Assembly: GCF_014596915.1 (NCBI RefSeq)
Contig: NZ_JACVWU010000007.1
Location: 62,001-126,000, forward strand
Origin: Streptomyces sp. TRM68416
GTDB taxonomy: Bacteria > Actinomycetota > Actinomycetes > Streptomycetales > Streptomycetaceae
Direction: 5' to 3'
Length of the DNA stretch: 64,000 nt
Part shown: in pieces, positions 1-9,105 of the stretch
How the letters are laid out: every line of letters begins with the position of its first letter
How positions within the stretch are numbered: the stretch's first letter is position 1
Program-made: the position numbers and the translations under genes
The notes under the pieces: generated by a model
Told to the model about the DNA's origin: nothing
Database searches by the model: none
What the model saw: the letters and a program-made list of their open reading frames with translations, nothing else

Positions 1-473
1 AGGGCGGCGGAGGAGCGGGCGAGCGACAGCCCGCACACGGTCATGAACCGCAGGTTGACCGCGCTCGCCCCCAGTCCGGTGGGCAGCAGGTGGTTGGCCG
101 CGCCGGCCGCGAACTGCGTGGCGAGCAGCCGGCCCGGCGGCAGCCGCTCGACGACCGCGCCCTGCCGGGTGCAGGCGGCGGCCACCCACGTCAGACAGGT
201 GGCGCAGACCGCCACCAGCAGCCAGGGCCAGCGGGCGGTGCCGAGGTGGGCGAAGCCCTCGGCCAGCACGGCACGGTGCTGGACCGCCACCACGGCGACC
301 AGCAGGAGCGGAAGCAGACACAGGATCCGGCGGACCGGGACGCGTCGGGGGAGTCGCCCCTCGGGGACAGGGGGCAGGTCGGGGAGGTGTACCGCTGTCA
401 CAGTCGGAGAGGTTTTCCGCGCCGCACCAACGGCGGGTTGCCGAATCAGGGCTTCGGGCTTACTTCCGGTCAT
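1..473 (-). CDS. Flippase-like / LPG-synthase TM-family membrane protein, 5' part only
   Basis: The minus-strand frame opens at an ATG at 473 behind a GAAGGA ribosome site and runs off the left edge, giving about 157 residues. After a Pro/Arg-rich N-terminus there is a hydrophobic helix (RILCLLPLLLVAVVAVQ), a second (WPWLLVAVCATCLTW) and then QFAAGAANHLLPTGLGASAV. That last stretch resembles the conserved loop of the UPF0104/YbhN-like 'lysylphosphatidylglycerol synthase transmembrane' family, proposed to act as lipid or glycan flippases. No aminoacyl-transferase part can be seen because the gene is cut. It is transcribed away from the ABC exporter at 577, and the two share a roughly 100-bp upstream region. 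The family call rests on one conserved block and overall hydrophobicity; the substrate is unknown. Confidence 0.72.
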   Translation of the reverse strand, partial: MTGSKPEALIRQPAVGAARKTSPTVTAVHLPDLPPVPEGRLPRRVPVRRILCLLPLLLVAVVAVQHRAVLAEGFAHLGTARWPWLLVAVCATCLTWVAAACTRQGAVVERLPPGRLLATQFAAGAANHLLPTGLGASAVNLRFMTVCGLSLARSSAA

Positions 474-538
474 CGGGTCCTTCGCGGGGGGAGTGGTCGC
501 AGGAGCAGGGGGCTGTCGTAGTAACTACCGGAAGAACG

Positions 539-569
539 TTGACCTCAACATTGCTTGAGGTCCTACGTT
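539..569 (+). promoter_or_regulatory. SoxR box inside a MerR-type promoter
   Basis: CCTCAA at 543-548 and TTGAGG at 555-560 form a perfect inverted repeat with a 6-nt spacer, the form of SoxR operators. The box lies inside a promoter with -35 TTGACC (539-544) and -10 TACGTT (564-569). These are separated by 19 bp, the over-long spacing typical of MerR-family activation. Transcription would begin within a few bases of the ATG at 577 and no Shine-Dalgarno is present, so the mRNA is probably leaderless. SoxR-controlled genes of actinomycetes include ABC exporters, which fits the downstream gene. No soxR gene is in the window. Confidence 0.85.
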
Positions 570-576
570 CTCTCTC

Positions 577-2472
577 ATGAGCATGGAGACCACAGCCTGG
601 ACACAGCTGCACAGCGTCATGAACGCCGAGCAGGAACGCCGCCCCCTCGCCCGCGCCACCCTGCGCCGCATCGGCGCGTTCGCCCGCCCGCACCGCAGGC
701 GGATCACCCAGTTCGTGGTGCTCGGGGTGGCCACCGCCCTCCTCGCGGTCGCCACCCCCGTCCTCGCCGGCTGGGTCGTCACCGCGATCGTGTCGGGCGA
801 CGACGAGGGCAGAGTCGTACGGCTCGCCCTGCTCATCGCCCTCATCGCGGTGCTGGAGGCGGCGCTGGGCATCCTCGCCCGACGCCTGTCGGCGACGCTC
901 GGAGAGGGACTCATCCTCGATCTGCGCACAGCCGTGTTCGACCATGTGCAGCGCATGCCGGTCGCGTTCTTCACACGCACTCGTACGGGGGCGCTCGTCT
1001 CCCGTCTCAACAACGACGTCATCGGCGCGCAGCGCGCCTTCAGCAACACGCTCTCCGGAGTCGTGAGCAACCTGGTCACGCTGCTGCTCACGCTCGTCGT
1101 CATGCTCACCCTGTCCTGGCAGATCACCCTGCTCGCGCTGGCGCTGCTGCCGGTGTTCGTGATCCCGGCCCGCCGCATGGGCCGCCGGATGGCCCGGATG
1201 CAGCGGGAGGCGGCCACCCTCAACGCGGCGATGGGCACCCGGATGACCGAGCGGTTCTCGGCCCCCGGCGCCACCCTCGTCAAGCTCTTCGGCCGCCCCG
1301 AGCAGGAGTCCGCGGAGTTCGCGGCCCGCGCCCGCCGCGTCGCCGACATCGGGATCCGCACCGCCACCGCCCAGTCGGCGTTCATCACCGCGCTGACCCT
1401 CGTCTCCGCCCTCGCACTCGCCCTGGTCTACGGCCTCGGCGGCTGGTTCGCCCTCAACGGCAGCCTCGAACCGGGCGCCGTCGTCTCCCTGGCGCTCCTC
1501 CTCACCCGGCTGTACGCCCCGCTCACCGCGCTGGCCGGAGCGCGCGTCGAGGTGATGAGCGCGCTGGTCAGCTTCGAGCGCGTCTTCGAGGTGCTCGACC
1601 TCGAACCCCTCATCCAGGACAGGCCCGACGCCCAACGCGTCCCCGACGGGCCGGTCTCGGTCGAGTTCGCCGACGTCCGCTTCGGCTACCCGTCCGCCGA
1701 CAAGGTCTCCCTCGCCTCCCTGGAGGAGGTCGCCTCCCTCGACACCCGGGGCGGCGACCAGGTCCTGCACGGCATCTCCTTCCGCGCCGAACCGGGCCAG
1801 ACCGTCGCGCTCGTCGGCTCCTCCGGCGCGGGCAAGTCGACCGTCGCCGCCCTGCTCCCGCGCCTGTACGACGTCGACGGCGGCGCGGTCCGGATCGGCG
1901 GCGTCGACGTCCGCGACCTGAGCGCCCGGTCCCTGCGCGAGACCCTCGGCATGGTCACCCAGGACGGCCACCTGTTCCACGACACCGTCCGCGCCAACCT
2001 CCTGCTGGCCAGCCCCTCCGCCACCGACGACGACCTGTGGGACGCCCTGCGCCGCTCCCGCCTCGACGACCTCGTACGCTCCCTGCCCGACGGCCTCGAC
2101 ACCGTCGTCGGCGAACGCGGCTACCGTCTCTCCGGCGGCGAACGCCAGCGCATGACGATCGCCCGGCTCCTCCTGGCCCGCCAGCGCGTCGTCATCCTCG
2201 ACGAGGCCACCGCCCACCTCGACAACACCTCCGAGGCCGCCGTCCAGGAAGCCCTCGCCGAGGCCCTCGACGGCAGGACGGCCCTCGTCATCGCCCACCG
2301 CCTGTCCACGGTCCGCGCCGCCGACCTCATCCTGGTGATCGAGTCCGGCCGCGTCGTGGAACGCGGCACCCACGACGAACTCCTGGCCGCGAACGGCCGC
2401 TACGCCGACCTGTACCGGACCCAGTTCGAGGAGCGCCCGGCGACGGCCCTGCCGGAGGAGGCCGCGGCGTAG
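577..2472 (+). CDS. ABC exporter (fused TMD-NBD), probable SoxR target
   Basis: A 631-residue half-transporter. The N-terminal part (about 35-330) has the six hydrophobic segments of a type-I exporter. The C-terminal nucleotide-binding domain (about 355-620) has Walker A GSSGAGKST, signature LSGGERQR, Walker B VVILDEATA and a switch His in IAHRLST. Such proteins dimerise to export lipophilic compounds at the membrane. The SoxR-type promoter implies induction by redox-active compounds, so efflux of endogenous or foreign redox-cycling metabolites is the likely job. That substrate is inferred from regulation, not from sequence. ATG 577 is chosen because the promoter places the transcript start there; ATG 583 and 619 are alternatives. 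Confidence 0.9.
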   Translation: MSMETTAWTQLHSVMNAEQERRPLARATLRRIGAFARPHRRRITQFVVLGVATALLAVATPVLAGWVVTAIVSGDDEGRVVRLALLIALIAVLEAALGILARRLSATLGEGLILDLRTAVFDHVQRMPVAFFTRTRTGALVSRLNNDVIGAQRAFSNTLSGVVSNLVTLLLTLVVMLTLSWQITLLALALLPVFVIPARRMGRRMARMQREAATLNAAMGTRMTERFSAPGATLVKLFGRPEQESAEFAARARRVADIGIRTATAQSAFITALTLVSALALALVYGLGGWFALNGSLEPGAVVSLALLLTRLYAPLTALAGARVEVMSALVSFERVFEVLDLEPLIQDRPDAQRVPDGPVSVEFADVRFGYPSADKVSLASLEEVASLDTRGGDQVLHGISFRAEPGQTVALVGSSGAGKSTVAALLPRLYDVDGGAVRIGGVDVRDLSARSLRETLGMVTQDGHLFHDTVRANLLLASPSATDDDLWDALRRSRLDDLVRSLPDGLDTVVGERGYRLSGGERQRMTIARLLLARQRVVILDEATAHLDNTSEAAVQEALAEALDGRTALVIAHRLSTVRAADLILVIESGRVVERGTHDELLAANGRYADLYRTQFEERPATALPEEAAA

Positions 2473-2585
2473 GGGGCGCTCCGCAGGTCCCGCCGTGGCG
2501 AACTCCGGTGCGGGCGGGTGTGCTTGAGGCGGCCTCCACGGAAACCGCCTCGCCACCCGTTTCCGCGCCGGGGTACGTTCGCCTC

Positions 2586-2947
2586 GTGTGCCACTACGCC
2601 GAGACGTCCTACAAGCTGCACTACGCGTGCGTGACCTGCGCGTGGCGTTCAAGCGGCACCCCGGGCCCGGCGGGCACCGCTGCCCCCGGTGCGCGGAGCC
2701 GATGATGTGCGCGGGCCATGACTTCGCGGCACCGCGGCGCCGGGACACCAAGGCGTGGACCGTCGTCGCGGTGGTGCTGGCCGCGGGACTGCGGTACGAG
2801 GGGCTCGAGGCCTGCGGCTGCGGCAAGGAACCCCGGTTCCGCCCGCGCACCCGCGCCCAGGTACGGGCACGCCGGATCGCGGCGGCACGTACGGGAACAC
2901 CGTTGGCGGAGCTGCTGGGGCGCCCGGATCCGCAGACGCCAGCGTGA
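2586..2947 (+). pseudogene. Small zinc-ribbon protein with an apparent 1-bp deletion
   Basis: Two overlapping frames join into one protein of about 120 residues. From GTG 2586 the first frame reads CHYAETSYKLHYACVTC. After TGC at 2637-2639 the coding-like sequence continues in the next frame from CGC at 2639-2641 (RVAFKRHPG, then HRCPRCAEPM). One extra C at 2639 would restore a single frame and complete a CxxC...CxxC zinc ribbon, strong internal evidence that the frames belong together. The rest is basic (RPRTRAQVRARR). Function is unknown. The stop is 2 bases before the next ATG, so the two genes are probably cotranscribed. The break may be a real mutation or a sequence error; a shorter protein could start at GTG 2588. 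Confidence 0.68.
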
Positions 2948-2949
2948 CC

Positions 2950-3462
2950 ATGAGCGGCGACTGGCGCAAGGACCGGATCGGCAGTGCGCTGCGCGGCGGG
3001 AATCCCACCGTGCTGCGGCGGCTGGACGCGGGGTTCGCGGTCATCGGGGACGTGCAGTTCCTGCCGGGCTACTCGGTGCTCCTGGTGGGCGACCCCGCGG
3101 TGCGGCGGCTGTCGGAGCTGCCGAGGGCGAAGCGGATGGCGTTCCTGGCCGACATGGACCGGCTCGGCGAGGCCGTCGAGCGGGCCTGCGCGCGGCTGGA
3201 TCCGGCCTTCCGGCGGGTCAATCTGGAGATCCTCGGCAACACCGACCCGTTCCTGCACGTGCACGTGTGGCCGCGGTACGAGTGGGAGCCGGCCGAGCTG
3301 GTGGGCCTGCCGGTGTGGCTGTATCCGCGGGAGCGGTGGAGCGAGGAGCGGTATGCGCTCGGCCCCCGCCACGACACCGTACGGGCCGCGATCGGCGCCG
3401 AGTTGGACCGGCTCGCACGCCGAACGGGCTCCGGCCCCACGGGTGATATCCAGCCGCAGTGA
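2950..3462 (+). CDS. HIT-family hydrolase-like protein
   Basis: A 170-residue protein with the histidine-triad segment FLHVHVWPRY near residues 99-108. The central nucleophilic and last His of the HxHxH motif are kept, while the first position is Phe. It contains LPGYSVLLV and the NLEILGNTDPFLHVH context of HIT proteins, which hydrolyse nucleotide phosphoramidates, dinucleoside polyphosphates or similar substrates in the cytoplasm. ATG 2950 lies two bases after the stop of the zinc-ribbon gene, implying cotranscription and possibly translational coupling. The exact substrate cannot be read from the sequence. Confidence 0.82.
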   Translation: MSGDWRKDRIGSALRGGNPTVLRRLDAGFAVIGDVQFLPGYSVLLVGDPAVRRLSELPRAKRMAFLADMDRLGEAVERACARLDPAFRRVNLEILGNTDPFLHVHVWPRYEWEPAELVGLPVWLYPRERWSEERYALGPRHDTVRAAIGAELDRLARRTGSGPTGDIQPQ

Positions 3463-3624
3463 GCCAACTCGCCCATCAGAAACACACAAAGAACGACAGC
3501 ATCATTGCTTCACCTGGGTTCCCATCCTAGGGTTTGGTCGGTTTCTCGACAGCACCGCACAAGATCTGACGCTCCCTCACAGCAAGTGCAGAGCCGCACT
3601 GTCGTCCCGAGGAAGGCCACGGTC

Positions 3625-6600
3625 ATGCCGCACGCGCCCGAGTCCCCCGCCGGCCACCCGATCCGCCCCCCAGTCGTCAGCCGCCGCCGACTCCTGGAAG
3701 GCGGCGCCGCCGTCCTCGGCGCGCTCGCCCTGTCGGGGCCGCTGTCCGCCCGGACGGCCCGCGCGGCCGGGGAGGCCGACGCGACCCCGGAGTGGAACGG
3801 CAACATCTCCGTCTTCCGGCTGGGCACCGAGCCCCCGCACACCACGCTCATGCCGTACGCGGACGTCAGGCAGGCCCTCGCCGCCGACCGCACCCGCTCC
3901 CCGTACCGGCTCAGCCTCGACGGCACCTGGAAGTTCGCCTACGCCGACCGCCCCGCCGACCGGGACGAGGACTTCTACCGCACCGACGTCGACGACAAGG
4001 GCTGGGACACCCTTCCCGTCCCCTCCGTCTGGCAGCAGCACGGCTACGACTTCCCGATCTACGTCAACATCACCTACCCCTACTGGGGCCCCAACGGCCT
4101 GGGCGAGGAACCGCAGCCGCCCGCCGCACCGACCCGCTACAACCCCGTCGGCCAGTACAGAAGATCCTTCACCGTCCCCCGCTCCTGGTCCGGCCGGCGC
4201 ACCTTCCTGCACTTCGAGGGCGTGAAGTCCGCGCACTACGTGTGGATCAACGGCGAACTCGTGGGCTACCACGAGGACTCCTTCACCCCGGCCGAGTACG
4301 ACATCACCGACCACCTCAAGCCCGGCACCAACCAGATCGCCGTCGAGGTGTACCGCTACTCCGACGGAGACTGGCTGGAGGACCAGGACATGATCCGGCT
4401 GAGCGGCATCTTCCGCTCGGTCTACCTGTACTCCACCCCGGCCGTCCACCTGCGCGACTTCAAGCTGGAGACCCCGCTCGGCGCCGACCACCGGACGGCC
4501 GACCTCTCGGTCACCGCGAGCGTGCGCGCCTACCGGCCGGGCAGCTCCGGCTCCTACACCGTCGAGACCCAGCTCTACGACGCCGGCGGCCACGCCGTCT
4601 GGTCCCGGCCGCTGAACCAGACCGTCGCCGTCGGAGCGACCGGGGAGGACACCACCGTAACGGCGGCCAAGTCCGTGCCCGCGCCGAAGCTCTGGTCGGC
4701 CGAACACCCGTATCTCTACACCGCCGTACTGCGGCTGCGCGACCCGGCGGGCAAGGTGGTCGAGACGCTGTCGCACCGGGTCGGCCTGCGCGAGTTCGCG
4801 CTCAAGGACGGCCTGATGCGCATCAACGGCCAGCCGGTGTCCTTCCGCGGCACCAACCGCCACGAGATGCACCCCGACCGCGGCATCGCCCTCACCCGCG
4901 CCGACATGGTCCGGGACGTCGAGGTCATCAAGCGCCTGAACATGAACACGGTCCGCACCTCGCACTACCCCAACAACCCGCTGTGGGCGGAACTCTGCGA
5001 CGAGTACGGCCTCTACCTCGTCGACGAGGCCAACGTCGAGACGCACGCCATCCGCGGCGAGTACCCCGGCAACCACGCGGACTGGAGCGAGGCATGCGTG
5101 GCCCGCGCCCAGAACATGGTGCACCGCGACAAGAACCACGCCTCCGTCGTCATCTGGTCCCTGGGCAACGAGGCCGGCGGCGGCAGCACCTTCGTCGCCA
5201 TGCACGACTGGATCAAGTCCTACGACACCACCCGCGTCGTCCAGTACGAGGGTGACGACCGGCCCGGCGTCAGCGACATCCGCTCGCGGATGTACGAGAG
5301 CCCCGCCCGCGTCGAGGCCCGCGCGAAGGACACCGCGGACACCCGCCCGTACGTCATGATCGAGTACTCCCACGCGATGGGGAACTCCAACGGCAACTTC
5401 AAGAAGTACTGGGACGTGATACGCCGCCACGACGTCCTCCAGGGCGGCTGGATCTGGGACTTCGCCGACCAGTCCCTCACCCGGCCCACGCCGGAGCGCA
5501 TCCTCCTGACCGAGACCGGCCCCGCCGGGCTGCGCGGCGAGATCCTCAACCCCTCCGGCACCTTCGACCGCGCGAAGGGCCTCTCCGGCGGCACCGTCTT
5601 CGCCCGCGACCCCCGCCTGGACCTCACCGGCTCCCTCACCCTGGAGGCCTGGATCACCCCGAAGGTGACCGGCTTCCACCAGCCGATCATCGCCAAGGGC
5701 GACACCCACTACGCCCTGAAGCAGAACGGCAGGACCCTGGAGTTCTTCATCTACGGCGGCGGCCAGTGGATCACCACCACCTGGGCCGTGCCCGCCGACG
5801 GCTGGACCGGCACCGAACACCATGTCGCGGGCGTCTTCGACGCGGACGCGGGCCGGCTCACCCTCTACGTCGACGGCGAGGCGAAGTCCACCCGCACCAC
5901 CACCCAGCGGCCCGCCCCGAACACCGCCTCCCTCGCCCTCGCCACCGACATGGACAACCCCAGCCGGGAGTTCAGCGGCACCGTCCGGCGGGCCCGCGTC
6001 TACGCCCGCGCCCTCAGCGCGGCCGAACTCGCCTCCGCCGGCCGCGGTCCCGGTGACGACGGGGTGCGCTTCTGGTTCGACGCGGCGACCGTCGCGCTCA
6101 CCCGGAAACGGCCGAAGCAGAAGACGTTCTTCGCCTACGGCGGCGACTGGGGCGACAACCCCAACGACTTCAACTTCGTCGCCAACGGCATCGTCACCGC
6201 CGACCGCGGGCACACCGGCAAGGCCGCGGAGATCAAACACGTCTACCAGGCCGTCAACGTCACGCAGACGGACGGCGGGATCACCCTCACCAACGAATAC
6301 CTCTTCACCAACCTCCGCGAATTCAAAGGCAGTTGGGAACTCATCGCTGACGGGAAGGTGATCCGGAGCGGCAGGCTGAGCCGCACCCAGCTCGATGTCC
6401 CGCCGCTGTCCGGCAAGAAGATCCCCCTCCCGGTGAAACCGCCCGCCGCCCCCGCGCCGGGCACCGAGTACTTCCTCCGCCTCTCCTTCACCACCAAGGA
6501 GCCCACCAAATGGGCCCGGGCGGGCTTCGAAGTGGCCCGGCAGCAACTCCCCCTCGACGCCGGCAGCCCGGCCGTCACCCCCGTACCCCTGGACAAGGTG

Positions 6601-7518
6601 CCGGCCCTCGCCCACACCGACGGCGAGGACTCCGTCACCGTCACCGGCAAGGGCTTCTCCGTCACCGTCGACAAGAAGACCGGCGTCATCACCTCGTACA
6701 AGGCCGCCGGCACCACGCTCATCAGCTCCGGCCCCGCGCCCAACTTCTGGCGCGCGCCCACCGACAACGACAAGGGCAACGGCCAGCACACCCGCAACCA
6801 GACCTGGCGCGACGCCGGCGCCCGACGCACGGTGACCGAGGTGAGCGTGCGCGCGGTACGCGACCGGGCCGTCGAGATCAAGGTCGGCGGCACCCTGCCG
6901 ACGACCACGCCGTCGACGTACACCACCACCTACACCGTCTTCGGCAACGGCGAGATCAAGGTCGACAACACCCTGCGCCCGGGGGCGGGTTCACTGCCGT
7001 ACATACCGGAGGTCGGCACCCTGCTCCTCCTCCCCGGTCGCCTGAACCGGCTCCACTACTACGGCCGGGGCCCCGAGGAGAACCACTGGGACCGCAACAA
7101 CGGCACCGACGTCGGCCTGTACTCCGGGACCGTCGCCGAGCAGTGGACCCCGTACATCCGGCCGCAGGAGAACGGCAACCGCACCGACGTCCGCTGGGCC
7201 GCCCTGACCGACCGGAACGGCGTCGGCCTGCTGGTCAGCGGCGAGCCGCTGGTCGAGGTCAACGCCTCCTACTTCACCCCGGAGGACCTGTCGGTCGGCG
7301 TGCGCCACGACTACCAGCTCACCCCGCGTGAGGAGGTCGTCCTGCGGGTGAGCCACCGGCAGATGGGCGTGGGCGGCGACGACAGCTGGGGCGCGCAGAC
7401 GCACAACGAGTACAAGCTGTTCGCCGACCGCGAGTACGCCTACACCTACCGGCTGCGCCCCGTCACCGACGTGAACCGGGCGACGCAGGTCTCACGCAGG
7501 CCCACGGCGACCGGCTGA
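3625..7518 (+). CDS. Secreted GH2 beta-galactosidase with inserted LamG domain
   Basis: A 1297-residue protein starting at ATG 3625 behind AGGAAGG. A twin-arginine signal (SRRRLLEGGAAVLGALAL, then ARTARA) predicts Tat export. GH2 sugar-binding, immunoglobulin-like and TIM-barrel parts follow. The acid/base Glu is in SLGNEAGGG (about residue 516) and the nucleophile Glu is in MIEYSHAMGNSNG (about 580). A laminin-G/concanavalin-like module lies at about 625-815 (LEAWITPK...YALKQNG), between the barrel and the Bgal small-chain region (NFWRAPTDNDKGNGQ, C-terminal half). It is longer than the E. coli LacZ subunit of about 1020 residues because of this insert. Probable role: extracellular cleavage of galactosides, with the LamG module binding polysaccharide (inference). 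Its 3' end overlaps the convergent lipid kinase by 27 bp. Confidence 0.92.
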   Translation: MPHAPESPAGHPIRPPVVSRRRLLEGGAAVLGALALSGPLSARTARAAGEADATPEWNGNISVFRLGTEPPHTTLMPYADVRQALAADRTRSPYRLSLDGTWKFAYADRPADRDEDFYRTDVDDKGWDTLPVPSVWQQHGYDFPIYVNITYPYWGPNGLGEEPQPPAAPTRYNPVGQYRRSFTVPRSWSGRRTFLHFEGVKSAHYVWINGELVGYHEDSFTPAEYDITDHLKPGTNQIAVEVYRYSDGDWLEDQDMIRLSGIFRSVYLYSTPAVHLRDFKLETPLGADHRTADLSVTASVRAYRPGSSGSYTVETQLYDAGGHAVWSRPLNQTVAVGATGEDTTVTAAKSVPAPKLWSAEHPYLYTAVLRLRDPAGKVVETLSHRVGLREFALKDGLMRINGQPVSFRGTNRHEMHPDRGIALTRADMVRDVEVIKRLNMNTVRTSHYPNNPLWAELCDEYGLYLVDEANVETHAIRGEYPGNHADWSEACVARAQNMVHRDKNHASVVIWSLGNEAGGGSTFVAMHDWIKSYDTTRVVQYEGDDRPGVSDIRSRMYESPARVEARAKDTADTRPYVMIEYSHAMGNSNGNFKKYWDVIRRHDVLQGGWIWDFADQSLTRPTPERILLTETGPAGLRGEILNPSGTFDRAKGLSGGTVFARDPRLDLTGSLTLEAWITPKVTGFHQPIIAKGDTHYALKQNGRTLEFFIYGGGQWITTTWAVPADGWTGTEHHVAGVFDADAGRLTLYVDGEAKSTRTTTQRPAPNTASLALATDMDNPSREFSGTVRRARVYARALSAAELASAGRGPGDDGVRFWFDAATVALTRKRPKQKTFFAYGGDWGDNPNDFNFVANGIVTADRGHTGKAAEIKHVYQAVNVTQTDGGITLTNEYLFTNLREFKGSWELIADGKVIRSGRLSRTQLDVPPLSGKKIPLPVKPPAAPAPGTEYFLRLSFTTKEPTKWARAGFEVARQQLPLDAGSPAVTPVPLDKVPALAHTDGEDSVTVTGKGFSVTVDKKTGVITSYKAAGTTLISSGPAPNFWRAPTDNDKGNGQHTRNQTWRDAGARRTVTEVSVRAVRDRAVEIKVGGTLPTTTPSTYTTTYTVFGNGEIKVDNTLRPGAGSLPYIPEVGTLLLLPGRLNRLHYYGRGPEENHWDRNNGTDVGLYSGTVAEQWTPYIRPQENGNRTDVRWAALTDRNGVGLLVSGEPLVEVNASYFTPEDLSVGVRHDYQLTPREEVVLRVSHRQMGVGGDDSWGAQTHNEYKLFADREYAYTYRLRPVTDVNRATQVSRRPTATG

Positions 7519-8859
7519 CCCATGGCGGTGCGGCGCGGCCGTACGGCCCACCGTCGCCGCCAGTTTGCGCAACCGGCGCCAGTCCAGACGGGGCTGGCGC
7601 CGGGCCACGCCGGGTCGCTTGCGGGGCACCCGGACGCGCAGCGCGCGCGGCGAGACACGGCAGCGCACCGGCGAGGGCAGGACCAACGCCTCGCCGTCCA
7701 GGCCCACTTCGACCTCCGGCCCGTCGGCCTCGACGAGCACCTCGCGGGCCGTCAGGACGGTCAGCCCGTGCGGCTGCGGATCCAGCAGCAGCGCCGCCGC
7801 CTCCGCCGCGCTGTCCACCCGGACGCCGAGCACCCCCAGCACACCGCCGTCGAGCCGGTCGCGCCGCCCGAACCCGAACGGATCGCCCGTCCGGTACGGG
7901 TTGTTGCTCACCAGCACGGCCTGCGGGCCGTCGAGCACCGTGTCTCCCACCCGGGCGGTGAGCCGCGGCCCCTGCTGGCCGGTGAGCAGGTCGGGCAGCA
8001 GCTCCAGACTGGTGCCGATCTTGTCGTCGCGGTACGAGGGGCTCTGCACGATCGCCGCGTACGCCCCGAAGGAGGCGTTGTTGACGAACGGGCGGTCACC
8101 GGCGAAACCGAGGTCCACGATGAGCTCCACGCCATCGGCCAGCGCGTCCAGGCAGGCGGCCGGATCGTCGCGGTCCAGACCGAGGTCCAGGGCGAAGTGG
8201 TTGCGGGTACCGGCACTGATGACCAGGAACGGCAGCCGGTGCTCGGCGGCGACGGCCGCGACCAGCGCCTGCGTGCCGTCACCGCCCGCGGCACCGAGCA
8301 GATCAGCCCCGTCCGCCACGGCGGCCCGGGCCAGCGCCGTCACGTCCTGCCGCTCCTCCGGATCCAACAACACCACACGCGCGCCGAGCCGTTCGGCCTT
8401 CTCCCGCAGCCCGAACCGGCCCACCTTCCCGCCGCCCGACCGCGGATTCATGATCAGGAACGGCCGCTCGGGCGGCGGGGTCCGCCGCTCCTTGACCCGC
8501 GCCCGGTGCACGCCGGTACCGCGCAACGCGTACCGCCCGCTCCACACGGCCAGCCCCCACAGCCCCAACGACACCGGCAGCGTCCAGAACAGGGTGGCCG
8601 CGAACAGGGCCACGAGCCCGGCCGGCACGGCCACGGCCAGCAGCGCCGCGGCCCAGCGCAACGGCCCCCGCAACGTCAGCGTCCACCACACCCCGGCCGC
8701 CGCCAGCCCCAGACCGAGAGCACCGCCCACCACCAGCAGCACGCCGCCCATACCGCCGTAGCCGAGCGGCACGAGAACCGCGAGCGCGGCCGCGGCCAGC
8801 GCCCCCCTCGCCGCCCACCGCTGCGCGCGGTAGGCCCGCCTGCTGACATCCACGGCCAT
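7492..8859 (-). CDS. Diacylglycerol-kinase-like lipid kinase with N-terminal membrane helices
   Basis: A 455-residue protein from ATG 8859 with GGAGGAG upstream. The first 110 residues contain about four hydrophobic helices (ALAVLVPLGYGGMGGVLLVV and others). The rest is a DAGK catalytic domain with FLIMNPRSGGGKVG, the nucleotide-binding AAGGDGTQALV, GTRNHFALDLGL and a late VGLDGEALVL segment. Family members phosphorylate diacylglycerol or related lipids (DgkB/YegS/BmrU type) at the inner membrane face. The fused membrane part is less common than the soluble form. The substrate is not defined by sequence. Its tail overlaps the beta-galactosidase gene on the opposite strand. Confidence 0.88.
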   Translation of the reverse strand: MAVDVSRRAYRAQRWAARGALAAAALAVLVPLGYGGMGGVLLVVGGALGLGLAAAGVWWTLTLRGPLRWAAALLAVAVPAGLVALFAATLFWTLPVSLGLWGLAVWSGRYALRGTGVHRARVKERRTPPPERPFLIMNPRSGGGKVGRFGLREKAERLGARVVLLDPEERQDVTALARAAVADGADLLGAAGGDGTQALVAAVAAEHRLPFLVISAGTRNHFALDLGLDRDDPAACLDALADGVELIVDLGFAGDRPFVNNASFGAYAAIVQSPSYRDDKIGTSLELLPDLLTGQQGPRLTARVGDTVLDGPQAVLVSNNPYRTGDPFGFGRRDRLDGGVLGVLGVRVDSAAEAAALLLDPQPHGLTVLTAREVLVEADGPEVEVGLDGEALVLPSPVRCRVSPRALRVRVPRKRPGVARRQPRLDWRRLRKLAATVGRTAAPHRHGSAGRRGPA

Positions 8860-8941
8860 GACTCCTCCAGTCGTCGCCGGTCATCGTAGGTCGCGGAGGC
8901 CGGCGGCGGTTCGGTGCTCATGCGCTCCCGGCGACGACGGT

Positions 8942-8997
8942 CCGCGCGCGGTGCGCCCGCCTGGGGCGTCCGCGCGCGGTGCGCCCGCCCGGGGTGC
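8942..8997. repeat. Direct repeat, 28 bp x 2
   Basis: Two adjacent near-identical 28-bp units (8942-8969 and 8970-8997) begin CCGCGCGCGGTGCGCCCGCC. They lie in the 246-bp spacer between the divergent lipid kinase and DUF4383 genes. No function is evident beyond possible promoter-proximal regulation. Confidence 0.75.
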
Positions 8998-9105
8998 TGC
9001 AACCTTTCGCCGCCCGTTGGGCGAAGAGGAGACGAAAGCGGACAGAGCAAGGGCTCTGTGGCGGGCGGGACGCTTCCTGGCAAGGAACAAGGAAGAGGAG
9101 ACGTC

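Noticed and set aside
460..3489. 1009-codon open frame on the minus strand
   Set aside because: It lies antisense to the ABC exporter and following genes, has Gly/Ala/Arg-rich composition and no ribosome site or domain; a GC-rich shadow frame.
3577..6789. 1070-codon minus-strand open frame opposite the beta-galactosidase
   Set aside because: Antisense to a gene with clear GH2 motifs; no recognisable domain.
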